The position numbers were made by a program, and so were the translations under genes. The notes under the pieces are model-generated. The model had not been told where the DNA came from, did no database searches, and saw only the letters and a program-made list of their open reading frames with translations. Shown one piece after another: positions 54,195 through 64,000 of a stretch of 64,000 nucleotides of DNA. Origin of the DNA: Hirundichthys speculiger (Eukaryota; Chordata; Actinopteri; Beloniformes; Exocoetidae). Location: the NCBI GenBank assembly GCA_018398805.1, contig JAGFBZ010001170.1, positions 1,575,001 to 1,639,000 of the forward strand, in the 5' to 3' direction. The number at the start of each line of letters is the position of its first letter. The stretch's first letter is position 1.

Positions 54195-55690
54195 CAGTCC
54201 CTTGCGAAAGTATTCAGCTCCCTTGAATTTTTAACCTTTTGCCACATTTCAGGCTTCAAAGATAAAGATATAAAATTTAAATTTTTTGTCAAGAATCAAC
54301 AAGTGGGACACAATCGTAAAGCAGAACAAAATTTATTGGATATTTTAAACTTTTTTAACAAATAAAAAACTGAAAAGTGGGGCGTGCAATATTATTCGAC
54401 CCCCTTGCGTTAATACTTTGCAGCGCCACCTTTTGCTGCAATTACAGCTGCAAGTCTCTATCAGTTTAACACATTCAGAAGCTGAAATTCTTGCCCATTC
54501 TTCCTTGGAAAACAGCTGGAGCTCAGTGAGGTTGGATGGAGAGCGTTAATGAACAGCAGTCTTCAGCTCTTTCCACATATTCTTGATTGAATTCAGGTCT
54601 GGACTTTGACTTGGCCGTTCTAACACCTGGATACGTTTATTTGTGAACTATTTCATTGTAGATTTGGCTTCATGTTTTGGATCATTGTCCAGTTGGAAGA
54701 TAAATCTCCGTACCAGTCTCTTCCCTGTCCCTGCTGATGAAAAGCAGGCCCAAACCATGATGCTGCCACCACCATGTTTGACAGTGGGGATGGTGTGTTC
54801 AGGGTGATGAGCTGTGTTGCTTTTACACCAAACACATCGTTTTGCATTGTGGCCAAAAAGTTCAATTTTGGTTTCATCTGACCAGAGCTCCCAGGTGGCT
54901 TGTGGCAAACTGTAAATGAGACTTTTTATGGATATTTTTGAGAAATGGCTTTCTTCTTGCCACTCTTCCATAAAGGCCAGATTTGTGCAGTGTAGGACTG
55001 ATTGTTGTCCTCTGAACAGACTCTCCCACCTCAGCTGTAGATCTCTGCAGTTCATCCAGAGTGATCATGGGCCTCTTGGCTGCATCTCTGATCAGTCTTC
55101 TCCTTGTTCCAGATGAAAGTTTAGAGGGACGGCCGGGTCTTGGTAGATTTGCAGTGGTCTGATACTCCTTCCATTTCAATATGATTGCTTGCACAGTGCT
55201 CCTTGAGATGTTTAAAGCTTGGGAAATCTTTTTGTATCTACATCCAGCTTTAAACTTCTCCACAACAGTATCTCAGACCTGTCTGGTGTGTTCCTTGGTC
55301 TTCATGATGCTCTCTGAGCTTTAACCAGAACCCTGAGACTATCACAGAGCAGGTGCATTTATACAGAGAATTGATTACACAGAGGTGGATTCTATTGATC
55401 ATCATCAGTCATTCAGGACAACATTGGATCATTCAGAGATTCTCACTGAACTTCTGGAGTCAGTTTGCTGCACTGAAAGTAAAGGGGCCGAATAATATTG
55501 CACGCCCCACTTTTCAGTTTTTTTATTTGTTAAAAAAGTTTAAAATATTCAATAAATCTTGTTCCACTTCACAATTGTGTCCCACTTGTTCTTGACAAAA
55601 AAATTACATTTTATATCTTTATGTTTGAAGCCTGAAATGTGGCAAAAGGTTGAAAAGTTTAAGGGGGCCAAATACTTTTGCAAGGGACTG
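54195..55690 (-). mobile_element. Tc1-like transposon with long inverted repeats, inactive
   Basis: A 1496-bp element flanked by TA. The ends CAGTCCCTTGCGAAAG and CTTTTGCAAGGGACTG extend into imperfect inverted repeats of about 200 bases. The - strand transposase is split by a frameshift near 55000. The upstream piece has the helix-turn-helix (KISQALNISRSTVQAI) and a GRPSKLS AT-hook-like motif. The downstream piece has [24 protein letters not shown] and LDNDPKH. After a further break the third catalytic site reads DLNSIKN, where DD34E enzymes have a Glu in place of this Lys. It cannot encode an active enzyme. Confidence 0.9.
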
Positions 55691-55832
55691 TATGGCAAGA
55701 CTCTAGCAGGTATCTTATATCCTCAGCTGTTCAGAGCGAAAGGAACTGAAGACTGATGCTTAACAAAGGGAGCTGGAGGAGGTGGATGGGTGCAGCGTGT
55801 AGTGAAAAAGTGGATCATGGTGGAAATGGTAC

Positions 55833-56008
55833 CTGACTCCCTGTAGGCCCTCAAGGTCTGCAGATAGCTTTGCATTACGATCCTGTTCCTCTTGCAGCTG
55901 CCTCCTGAGTGTACGCAGTTCCTGCTGAGCTTCCACTTTGATATCATTGGCAACCACCACTGCTGTCTGGAGGTCTGCCTGAAAACGACGCCATTCCTCC
56001 TTTTCATC
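55833..56008 (-). CDS. specc1: specc1 exon: coiled coil, [16 protein letters not shown]
   Basis: The acceptor GTATTTAG and donor GTACCA bound a 176-base exon (phase 0 in, phase 2 out). It reads [40 protein letters not shown], then [39 protein letters not shown] is identical to human SPECC1. The heptad pattern marks the end of the long coiled coil. It splices to 48927 with AG+G forming Arg. Confidence 0.94.
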
Positions 56009-57203
56009 CTAAATACATAAACGCATGGATTAGAATTGTGTGGATACATACCGGTATGTAGAGACATACAGGTTTATTCATACAGAAAAAACACAGGTAG
56101 TATAGGTAAACCCTGTGGATTTAGTTGGGCATATCCATTAACTGGTCCTAAAGTGAAGTAGAAAAACAGGTAAAGTAAATTTTGACAAATTATATTCTTT
56201 CACATAGCTTCACTGGAGACAGTGGGGAAACATACTTGCCCAGCATGTACTTATTTAACAAACAAACAAACAAACAAAAAAACCCATCAAGATTGATTAA
56301 ATGTGTCTTAAATCAAACGTCCATGTACAAATGTACATGTTACACCATATACCAGAGAATGATTCCTTGCAACATAATCCTACTATCTGCATAATGCTGG
56401 TACAGATTCTTGGTCATCCAGGTCATGGCAGTCCTAAAAAGCCTTAGTCAAAGACGAGCAGACTTCTTTCCTTGATTGTTTCAGGTGCTTCATCACTTTC
56501 TTCAAAAGACCTCTTCAGTTCAAACTGACAAGTGAGGAGCTTTAACCTTTTGAGCTGTTGTTGTTAGTTGTTGAAGATACATGTAAATCAGTGATCCATT
56601 CAATCCAGAAATGGAAGCTTCACCAAGTACAACAATTTAGTGAACAGCAACATCACTTCATTACAAAAGATGTGAAAAATAAGAAACTGCCTTTTTGGAC
56701 TGTGCTACTTACACTAGGGAGGATGGAGGTCTCAAAAGTTATTTCAATGAAAACCTACAGAGACAGACCACCCTCTGGAACACAACTGTCAATCTTTGGA
56801 ACTCTACTGTATATAAAGATAATCTCACATCATGGATGTGCAGCTGACAAATCTGCAACAACTGCATGGTGCTATCATGTCAAGACCTTGTTGAATCTAT
56901 GCCACGAAGGATTAAGGCAGTTCTGAAGGCAAAAGGGCGTCCAACCTGGTACTAGTGAGGTGTAAGTAATTAAGTTGCCACTGAGTGTATTTCCTAAAGA
57001 AAGGCATTTTCTTTTGTCATGCATTCAGATTTGGAGTTCACTAGAATAGAGGTTTGAGATCCACCATACATGTGGCCTAAAGTGAAAAGGTGAAACATCA
57101 TGTAACACATCCATCTGCTATAACAATGTTATAATTGCACTATGTAGGCCAAATATCAGACTTACCGTCAACTTTATAGGACCGCATATCAAAAATGTCT
57201 TAC
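56009..57203 (-). other. specc1: specc1 intron (1.2 kb)
   Basis: Contains a transposon relic at about 56400-56985 and a short (AAAC)n run at 56265. Nothing else was seen. Confidence 0.7.
56400..56985 (+). mobile_element. DNA-transposon relic, + orientation
   Basis: The 3' part reads 'cttgttgaatctatgccacgaagg', 'attaaggcagttctgaaggc' and 'aaaagggcgtccaacctgg', ending near 'aagttgccactgagtgta', a recognisable end of a common fish DNA transposon. The start is unclear. An open stretch at 56558-56926 has no intact transposase motif. Confidence 0.55.
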
Positions 57204-57277
57204 CTTCATCTGTCTATTTAAAACCTTCAGTTGTCGCTCTACTTCAGCTTTTTGCTCCTCCAGCTTTTTGACAAGAT
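57204..57277 (-). CDS. specc1: specc1 small exon (74 nt), coiled coil
   Basis: Between GTTGCAG and GTAAGA. It enters in phase 1, leaves in phase 0, and reads LVKKLEEQKAEVERQLKVLN then RQMK. Human SPECC1 has [24 protein letters not shown] at this site. Continuous heptads agree with the neighbouring coiled-coil exons. Confidence 0.93.
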
Positions 57278-57499
57278 CTGCAACAGCAAAAGGGAGGTCT
57301 CTCAGAACTCCTTATGTACAATGTACATTAGGACAATGTACAACCATTAATGGTTTACTTTTCTATTATTTTGTCACATGTTCCTAAAGACAGACAAATT
57401 ACATATAACCATCAGAGTAATGTCTCTCAATTGCTTTTAAGAACACCAGTAAATATTTCCCACAGAAGTAGACAACTGAACAGGCAGTGATGTACATAC

Positions 57500-57707
57500 T
57501 CTCCATGTCCAGGACAGCTTGATTGGTATGGCAATTGACAGCCCTTTGCTGCTCAACCTGATCCTCCAGCTCGAAGATGGTCTCCTTCAGCTCCTTCACC
57601 TGGTTCTCTGCCTGTAAACCAGATTCCTCCAGGGAAGTCACTCGGTTACTAAGTTCCTGTTCTTTGTTTTCAGCCAGCTCTTGAATTTGCATGCATTTGA
57701 CCTCCAT
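57500..57707 (-). CDS. specc1: specc1 exon: coiled coil with KETIFELEDQVEQ
   Basis: The acceptor TTTACACAG and donor GTATGT bound a 208-base exon (phase 0 in, phase 1 out) of 69 codons. It contains LKETIFELEDQVEQQRAV, one of the most conserved blocks of cytospins (human MKETIFELEDQVEQHRAV). The N-terminal half is a Glu/Gln-rich heptad region that differs from human but has the same length. The intron to the next exon is only 222 bp. Confidence 0.94.
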
Positions 57708-59550
57708 CTGTGTAAAAAAACACATTTGAGAAAATTTTTAGTACAGACATAGTTTTTCTACAGTAAACACATAAAAGAAGTGTATTTCATGTGACGGTAA
57801 CTTCTGGCTATTACAACTGAAAGTTTTGTGGTTGGTACTATCCCCCTACATCAAACTCCAACAGCATCACTTGTAATTTGTTTCTCTCCTAATGATGCAA
57901 AAGAGGGAAATAAACATAAAAATCTTTATCTTTTTCAGATCTTTATTGCTTCAGGTACTGAAGGTAAGGTTAGTGTACCATGACAATTACCACTGTGAGA
58001 AATGACACTGAAAGGCTGATCTCTGTGAGGATAATATTCTAAACAAAGAAAATTATGTGGTTATTCTGGGTATTGTCTAACTGATGCCACGTGTCTGAAA
58101 TATATTAGGATGTTTGTGAGAGAAGTTAAGGCGTGGCCTCATTCTCATATCCATGTGGCTTGGACGAAAGTATGACTCAGAGGTTCACACATTAGTGCAC
58201 CACCCGACATTTGGCACTTCAGTCACTGCCCAGCTGAAATTACTTCACTAGGCCGAGGGAGACACGCCTCACTTGGGAGCAACAACATGCCTCACCCTCT
58301 AGCGTTTGTGATCATGAGGGGGAAAACCAAAGTGAAACCAGAGAAACATGTAAAGAGAAATTCATATAAAGGTGTATGCCCTCATCCAAATGAAAGAATT
58401 ACCACTGGTAAAGCATGAGCCAAGGTTTTACCTCTGTGATGAACACTATATTGCCAAAAGTATTCACTCACCTGCCTTGACTCACATATGAGCTTTAGCC
58501 ACATCTCTTTCCTAATCAATATGACGTGGGTCCACCCTTTGCAGCTAGAACAGCTTAAACTCCTCTGGGAAGGCTGTGCACAAGGTTTAGGAGTGAGTTT
58601 ATGGGAATTTTTGACTATTCTTCCAGAAGTGAATTTGGTTGGTCACACACTGGTGTTGGCTGAGAAGGTCCGGTTCTCAGTCTCCGTTCTATTCAGTCTC
58701 AAAGGTCTTCTATCAGGTTGAGGTCAGGACTCTGTGCAGGCCAGTCAAGTTCATCACACCAGACTCTGCCATCCATGTCTTTATAGACCTGCTTTGTGCA
58801 CTGGTGCACAGTCGTGTTGGAAGAGGAAGGGACCAGCTCCAAACTGTTCCCACAAAGTTGGGAGCATTAAATTGTCCAAGATGTCTTGGTCTGCTGAAGC
58901 ATGCAGCGTTCCTTTCACTGGAACTAAGGGGCCAAGCCCAGCTCCTGAAAAACAACCCCACACCATAATCCCCCCTTCACCAAACTTTACACTTAGAACA
59001 AGTACCGTACTCCTGGCGACCACCAAACCCAGACTCTTCCATCAGATTACCAGATGGAGAAGCGCGATTCATCACTCCAGAGAACGCACCTCTACTGCTC
59101 TAGAGAAAGTTGGCGACCTCTTCACACTATGTGCTTCAGCGTCCTCTGACCCCGCTCCCTCAGTTTACGTGTCCTACCACTTCATGGCTGAGTTGCTGTC
59201 CTTCCCAAACACTTCCATTTCCTTATAATACAGCTGACAGTTGACTGTGGAATATTTAGGAGCGAGGAAATTTCATGACTTATGGATTTGTTGCACAGGT
59301 GTCATCCTATCACAGTTCCACACTGGAGTTCACTGAGCATCTGAGAGAAACCCATTCTTTCACAAATGTTTGTAGAAACAGTCTGCATGCCTAGGTGCTT
59401 AATTTTATAAACCTGTGGCCATTGAAGTGATTGGAACACCTGATTCCAATAATTTGGATCGGTGAGCAAATACTTTTGGCAATATAATGCATGTGATGTA
59501 TGTGGAAAAAATAAGTCAAATTAACATATGCAGTTCAAAATATGACCTAC
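57708..59550 (-). other. specc1: specc1 intron (1.8 kb)
   Basis: More than half is the Tc1-like element at 58449-59484. The rest (57708-58448) shows no recognised feature. Confidence 0.75.
58449..59484 (-). mobile_element. Internally deleted Tc1-like transposon
   Basis: TATTGCCAAAAGTATT at the left mirrors AATACTTTTGGCAATA at the right, flanked by TA. Reversed transposase text is well preserved on the - strand. It includes [20 protein letters not shown] (58781-59026 frame) and [20 protein letters not shown], the second catalytic Asp block. Near 59100 the text jumps from 'tactgctctagag' to 'aaagttggcgacctc'. Compared with my recollection of the full-length family, about 200 bases are missing there. 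Inactive. Confidence 0.85.
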
Positions 59551-61107
59551 CTTGGAAATTTTAGCTTGCACTTGCTCAGTCTCAGCTTGGGCCTGAAGTA
59601 GCTCCTGTTTCAGCTCTGTCATCTTCACCTCCAGCTTGTCTCTCTCGGCATGGGCTGCCTTCAGCAAATTTTGCAGTTCAGTACTGTCACTGGCACTTTG
59701 CATGGCTTTCAGTTCACCCACCTTTTGCCTCTCAATGTCCACCTGTGCCTTCAGTCTACTGTTTTCCAGTCTGAGAGACTCTGCTATTGTCCTTTGTTCT
59801 TCTGCATCTTGTGATGCCTGACTTCTACTTTCTTTTTCCCTGTCTAGCTGAGCCTGCAACCTGTCTAAATCCTCTCTGAGGCAGCACACCTGACCCTGGG
59901 CCTCCTGGTGCTCCTCCTCTAGCGCTCGCAGACTGCCTGTCAGCTGCTGCTGGATGTCTACCAGTTTCTCACGTTCAAAGCGAGAGCTCTCTACTAGCTC
60001 GGCGTACCTCTGCTCAAGCTCTGCCAGTCGAGGCCCTTGGCTACCCAGCTCTTCCTCCCTCTGGGCCTGAGCCTGAGCTTGCTCCTGAAATCGAAGAGCA
60101 AGCGTTTCATTCTTCTGGGCCAACATTTCCACTCGCTCTCTCTGCTGTTGAAGCGAGGTCTGTAGGAGGCGTTTGTCCTCAGCCAGGCGCTCATTCTCAG
60201 CAGTTAGCTCCTGTACAACCTGCTGCTGGTCAGCGAGCTCCTGCAGTGTTGCCTGAAGCTCCTCTGCTGTGCTGTGATGGCTCTCCTCCATCTTGTGAAT
60301 TTGTTCTGTTAGGCTCTGCACTGACACACCCTGACCTTCAGTGCTGTTTACTGCTGTTCCAATAGTTTCCCCACTGACACCACTGTTCCCTGATTCTGAG
60401 CGTGATGGCAATTTTCTCAAACTCTGAGGAATCGGGGGATGATGACTCCTTAGAAATGTTGGAGCTGGAGGACACAGAGGTTTTGAGGGGGCTCGCAGTA
60501 GAGGGGGGACTGTCTTGTTGGGTAACTGAGTCTGAGGGCAGCCCATTCACCAAAGGTTTGGAAAGGGAGCTTGTGTTTGTACTCGACAGAGAAGAAGCTT
60601 CCAAACAAAGCAATTTTTCCTTTAGAGCCTGGTTCTCCTCCCTGAGGCCTGCCAACTCTCTCTGAAATTTCCCATTCTTCTCCCTAAGCTCTGCAACGAG
60701 TACAAGGGTCTCTGTCACCTGCTCCTGCTCACGGTCAGTTGCAGAGTCTTGGTGTGAAACAGAGTTTGAAGAGGATATGGAAGGAGTGGTGGAGGCTTTA
60801 CCCTTACATCGTTGCAACTCCATCTTGAGATTGCTGATCTCCAAGTCTTTAGCTTTGGCATCTGCCAGCAGCTCTTTCACCTGACTCCCCAGAAGGCCCC
60901 GTTCCTGGCCCTCTGCATCTGCACGGGATTTGGTTGAGCTACGTGTCTGCTTTGCCAGGGTGGAGAGGCTAGAGGTGCTGGCACTGGAAACCATTCTCTT
61001 AGAAGAAGAGCTCTTCAGTTGATCCCTGGCAGAGATCCGGTCTCTTGTAATGGCAGAAGGGATCTCTCTAGGAGCAGGGATTCCAGACTTCTTAGCTGCT
61101 TGAGTAC
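59551..61107 (-). CDS. specc1: specc1 large exon: basic N-terminal region and coiled coils, with one-base frameshift
   Basis: The acceptor TGTGCTGCAG precedes a 1557-base exon entered in phase 1. It starts TQAAKKSGIPAPREIPSAIT (human TKRTGIPAPREFSVTV). It continues with QVKELLADAKAKDLEI, a Ser-rich stretch ending SSSPDSSEFEK, and then, in another frame, SRSESGNSG, SLTEQIHKMEESHHSTAEEL and a long Glu/Gln coiled coil ending QAKISK at GTAGGT. The two frames meet at AAAA, 60412-60415. One A too many explains the shift, and removing it also makes the exon agree with the splice phases. Cytospin-B is a cytoskeletal coiled-coil protein related to SPECC1L, which links actin and microtubules. The initiator exons (about 90 residues in human) lie upstream, outside the window. 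Confidence 0.93.
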
Positions 61108-63129
61108 CTGCAGCACAACAAATAAAAGTACAGTTTCTTTGCTTGTTTCACATTTTAGAAGTACAGACACTGTAGCAGACCGTCTCCTATATTATAAAGG
61201 CTTCTTAAATATGAATTCAATAATCTATGAAAGTCTCTTTAAAGTTAAAATCTTCAAATGTTCAAATTAAGTACAAATTATAAACACAATATTAAAACAT
61301 GTTTAACCATGTTCACCAAAGAGCACTAGAAAGTTCCATTTTGTGGGATGTTTTTTTAAACCCAACTGAGAGGATTAAAAAAAACAAAAAAAACAAAAAT
61401 GCTTTTAGTACTTGAAAGCATATGGTGTCTGAATTGATTACTTACTCAAAAACTGTGACATGACAGAGCTGTGTCATTAAGTCAGGAAAGACAAGGCAGA
61501 AAGGGTGCTTTTTACCATAACCCTTTGGTATTTTCTCCAAAACATGTCACAGACATTTCATGAAGAGCTCAGGAAACTGTGTTAACATTTGAAAAAAATG
61601 TCATAATATGTTTACTTTAAAGATCCCCTTTGAGTGGAAATATATTACCAGAGGCAATACAAGTCAGACCCCAGATTGTTAATTAGCAGCTTATATAATA
61701 AAGATAAAATTGTCCTCAGAATAAGCATGTAGCAGACATTTCACTGAAAAGGAAGGTTAATAGGATCAATATACCGCCACTTGGGATCCATGAAACTGTT
61801 GACATCATGGAATGACACAAACTGAACAGTGTTTCACATTTATACTTGTTTTATTTAACAATATATTCTATTTGCATTTTATCTATTGAGAAAACAGTGC
61901 ATCTGCCTGGCACTGTACACTGTTGTCTGTGGCCATTCATGAATGCAGCAGAGCTTAACTTTGGCATTTCAAAAGGCATCAATGTGGGCTGCTGGCATGA
62001 GGCTTTTCCAGACCTTTCTCAAAAATGAAGAGTGTTTAGTGATGAGCATGAGCTGGGTGCTGCCTGAAAACATTGTATTGTTTGTTTTCGGATCATCAGC
62101 AATCAGTGACACAGACACAAGAGAGTTGCTTGTTTCAAACGATGACAAAGGTCCCTGTGCACGTGGAGCATTCAGGGACAAAGCAGCTTAAGCAGTGCAG
62201 AGACAAAGACAACGCTGTGTCTCTCCCGTGCATGCATCATTATCAAAGCCAAAAAGCAATGGCCAGACAGACAGCCTGTGTCATGAGATAGACAGTGCAT
62301 CCTGATCAACACGTGCACACACTTACCGCAAAAACACACACAATCCACAAACAAATGCCCCACTTTGGTATGGAAATCCTATATCCCTGTGGAGTACTCT
62401 GCTATTGACAGGCACTTTGCACAGACTATCCTCTTATTGAGTAAGCTAGCAGCTGTGGCAGGAGCTGCCAACACTGGCACAATTTCTGGGGTACAAAGCT
62501 GTTTAACATTCCTACAGTGATAGGCTGAGGTTGAAAAAGTCAGAGGCCTCGAGTGGAGACAGGTCAACTTTGTAATGAAAAATCAAACATAGTTAACACA
62601 TGACTTTTTTTGTTTGTTAAGAAAACTTCTTATTTGTCTTATAAATAATCAACATTCATGATGTGGAGATAAACAGGGACAGTGACAGTTAAATATAGTA
62701 ATGATAACCTGTTCTGAACAGCACTTCATCCTAATAAGATGAATTTGCTACCACAATTCACAAATATCTAAAGCATGCCAATAAACATATACAGTCACAT
62801 ACCCCTGGAATTTACAGGGGCAGAACCCATGGATGACAGAATGAGGACAGCAAGCACTAAATTATGTAGACTCCTGGAAGATGTGAAAGCATGTAATAAA
62901 TGACTATTTACTACACACTACAGGAAGTAAAAGAAATGCAAGAAATACTCAGGGACACTGTTTAATGTTTAGCAATAAAGAAAGGATAAAACAGGTTCTC
63001 AATTAATCGAGTGCTATGTGATTAAGCTTGGGCTAGTCCACTGAAAGTAAGCGATACCATTAGCAGCACAGCAATGATTTGGTATTCCTTTAATCTGATT
63101 TTGAATTGATTTTAATGAATAAAACCCTG

Positions 63130-64000
63130 CATGGAGGAAATTAACTAACTCATCTTTTTTTAATCAATTACTACTATAACCATGATTCCAAAGAACTCCT
63201 TCAAAAAGGAAATGCCAGCCACCGTTATTCTTTTCATGAAACAAATGAAAATGTCAAGGACAAAAATGATGGTACCCTGAACTTAATCGTTCTTGGGTGC
63301 TTCTAGCTGTATGTTCTGGATCATTATCCTTTTGAAAGACTCATGACCTTCAGCTGAGACTGAGTTTGACAACACTGGGCAGTATGTTTTATTCTAGGAT
63401 GCCTTGATAGTACTGAGACTAAATTGTGAACTATATACATACAGTCATGGAAAAAATTATTAGACCACCATTTTTTCTTCACTTTCTTGTTCATTTTAAT
63501 ACCTGGTACCACTAAACGTCATCATGTGACTAAAACAGACAGAAAAGAAAACACTGAATGCATAAAAGCAGTGTTTTTGGCAGTACAACGCCATAGCTAT
63601 TGATGTAAAAACTTAAGTGATTTAGGTTATAATCAAGAAAACCATGGAAAATGGTAAGATATCAGCTCTTAAATAAAACTCTTATGAGCAATCTTTGTGG
63701 TTATCGTTATGTTTGTCCAAACAAATGTACCTTTAGTTGTACCAGGCATTAAAATGAACAAGAAACTGAAGAAAACAAGGGTGGTCTAATAATTTTTTCC
63801 ATGACTGTAGATTTTAGCAAAAACCCCAAAACACATCTAGTATGTTTCATACTAGATGTGTTCTTTTTTTTGAAAACTTAAGTTTTCCATCTGTTAAATT
63901 AAAACTGACGTGCCTTGCGAAAAGGCTCCAGATTGGTTTCATCAGTCCAAAGGACATTCTCCCACAAACTTTATAGTTTGTCAACATGCATTTAACAAAG
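63130..64000 (-). mobile_element. Tc1-like relic running off the window, interrupted by a MITE
   Basis: Reversed transposase-like text flanks the MITE: 'tgttctggatcattatcc' on the left, and 'ggtttcatcagtccaaagga' plus 'cattctcccac' on the right. This is the same order as in the Tc1 relatives at 54195 and 58449. Borders are approximate. Confidence 0.55.
63442..63807. mobile_element. Tc1/mariner MITE, 366 bp, long inverted ends
   Basis: CAGTCATGGAAAAAATTATT at the left is exactly mirrored at the right. The similarity continues for about 75 bases each side with few mismatches (for example ttcttgttcattttaat). TA flanks both ends (63440-63441 and 63808-63809). No coding capacity. Confidence 0.9.

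Larger units (their letters stand above)
48928..55832 (-). other. specc1: specc1 intron (6.9 kb)
   Basis: Holds a SINE copy (50085-50275), a Harbinger-like element (51916-53438) and a Tc1-like element (54195-55690). A-rich low-complexity sequence lies at 50318-50383. No coding exon is accepted here. Confidence 0.7.
61108..64000 (-). other. specc1: specc1 upstream intron (partial)
   Basis: No earlier specc1 exon could be found. The first 2 kb shows no recognised element. From about 63130 it is a transposon relic interrupted by a MITE. Confidence 0.6.

Noticed and set aside
59636..60665. Open frames on the + strand opposite specc1
   Set aside because: They mirror the coding exon and have no splice sites, start context or family similarity.

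Overview
This is vertebrate nuclear DNA, almost certainly from a teleost fish (probably a percomorph). Genes are split into short exons with consensus GT/AG introns, the intergenic sequence is AT-rich, and the introns are full of Tc1/mariner, hAT and tRNA-SINE relics typical of fish. There is no operon, CRISPR array, phage or other bacterial feature.

Three genes can be read. (1) The last coding exon of zswim7 (SWIM zinc-finger protein 7) lies on the + strand at 3696-3806. (2) adora2b (adenosine A2B receptor) lies on the - strand as two coding exons, 16108-15729 and 6870-6156, separated by an 8.86 kb intron. (3) specc1 (cytospin-B) lies on the - strand as twelve coding exons from 61107 down to 18441. 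The extreme N-terminus of specc1 and all earlier zswim7 exons lie outside the window. The order specc1 > adora2b > < zswim7 agrees with the human chromosome 17 ADORA2B/SPECC1/ZSWIM7 neighbourhood rather than with the paralogous SPECC1L-ADORA2A pair on chromosome 22, and the protein sequences agree.

Layout: 1-3695, zswim7 intron with a hAT element nested in a Tc1-like relic. 3696-4130, zswim7 end and 3'UTR, meeting the adora2b 3'UTR tail-to-tail. 4130-16108, adora2b, with an extreme homopolymer tract (71 G, then about 168 T on the + strand) 20 bp inside the intron. 16109-17275, spacer holding the presumed adora2b promoter and 5'UTR. 17276-18440, specc1 3'UTR. 18441-61107, specc1 exons and introns carrying most of the mobile elements and microsatellites. 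61108-64000, further specc1 intron.

The specc1 exons join in phase at every junction. The exception is the large first exon, which contains one base too many (AAAA at 60412-60415). Subtracting it gives 956 codons to the stop. I see no previously undescribed biological system here. The points most worth checking are the specc1 frameshift, the 1.2 kb head-to-tail spacing of specc1 and adora2b, the convergent zswim7/adora2b poly(A) signals, the divergent cysteines of the receptor, and several striking palindromes.
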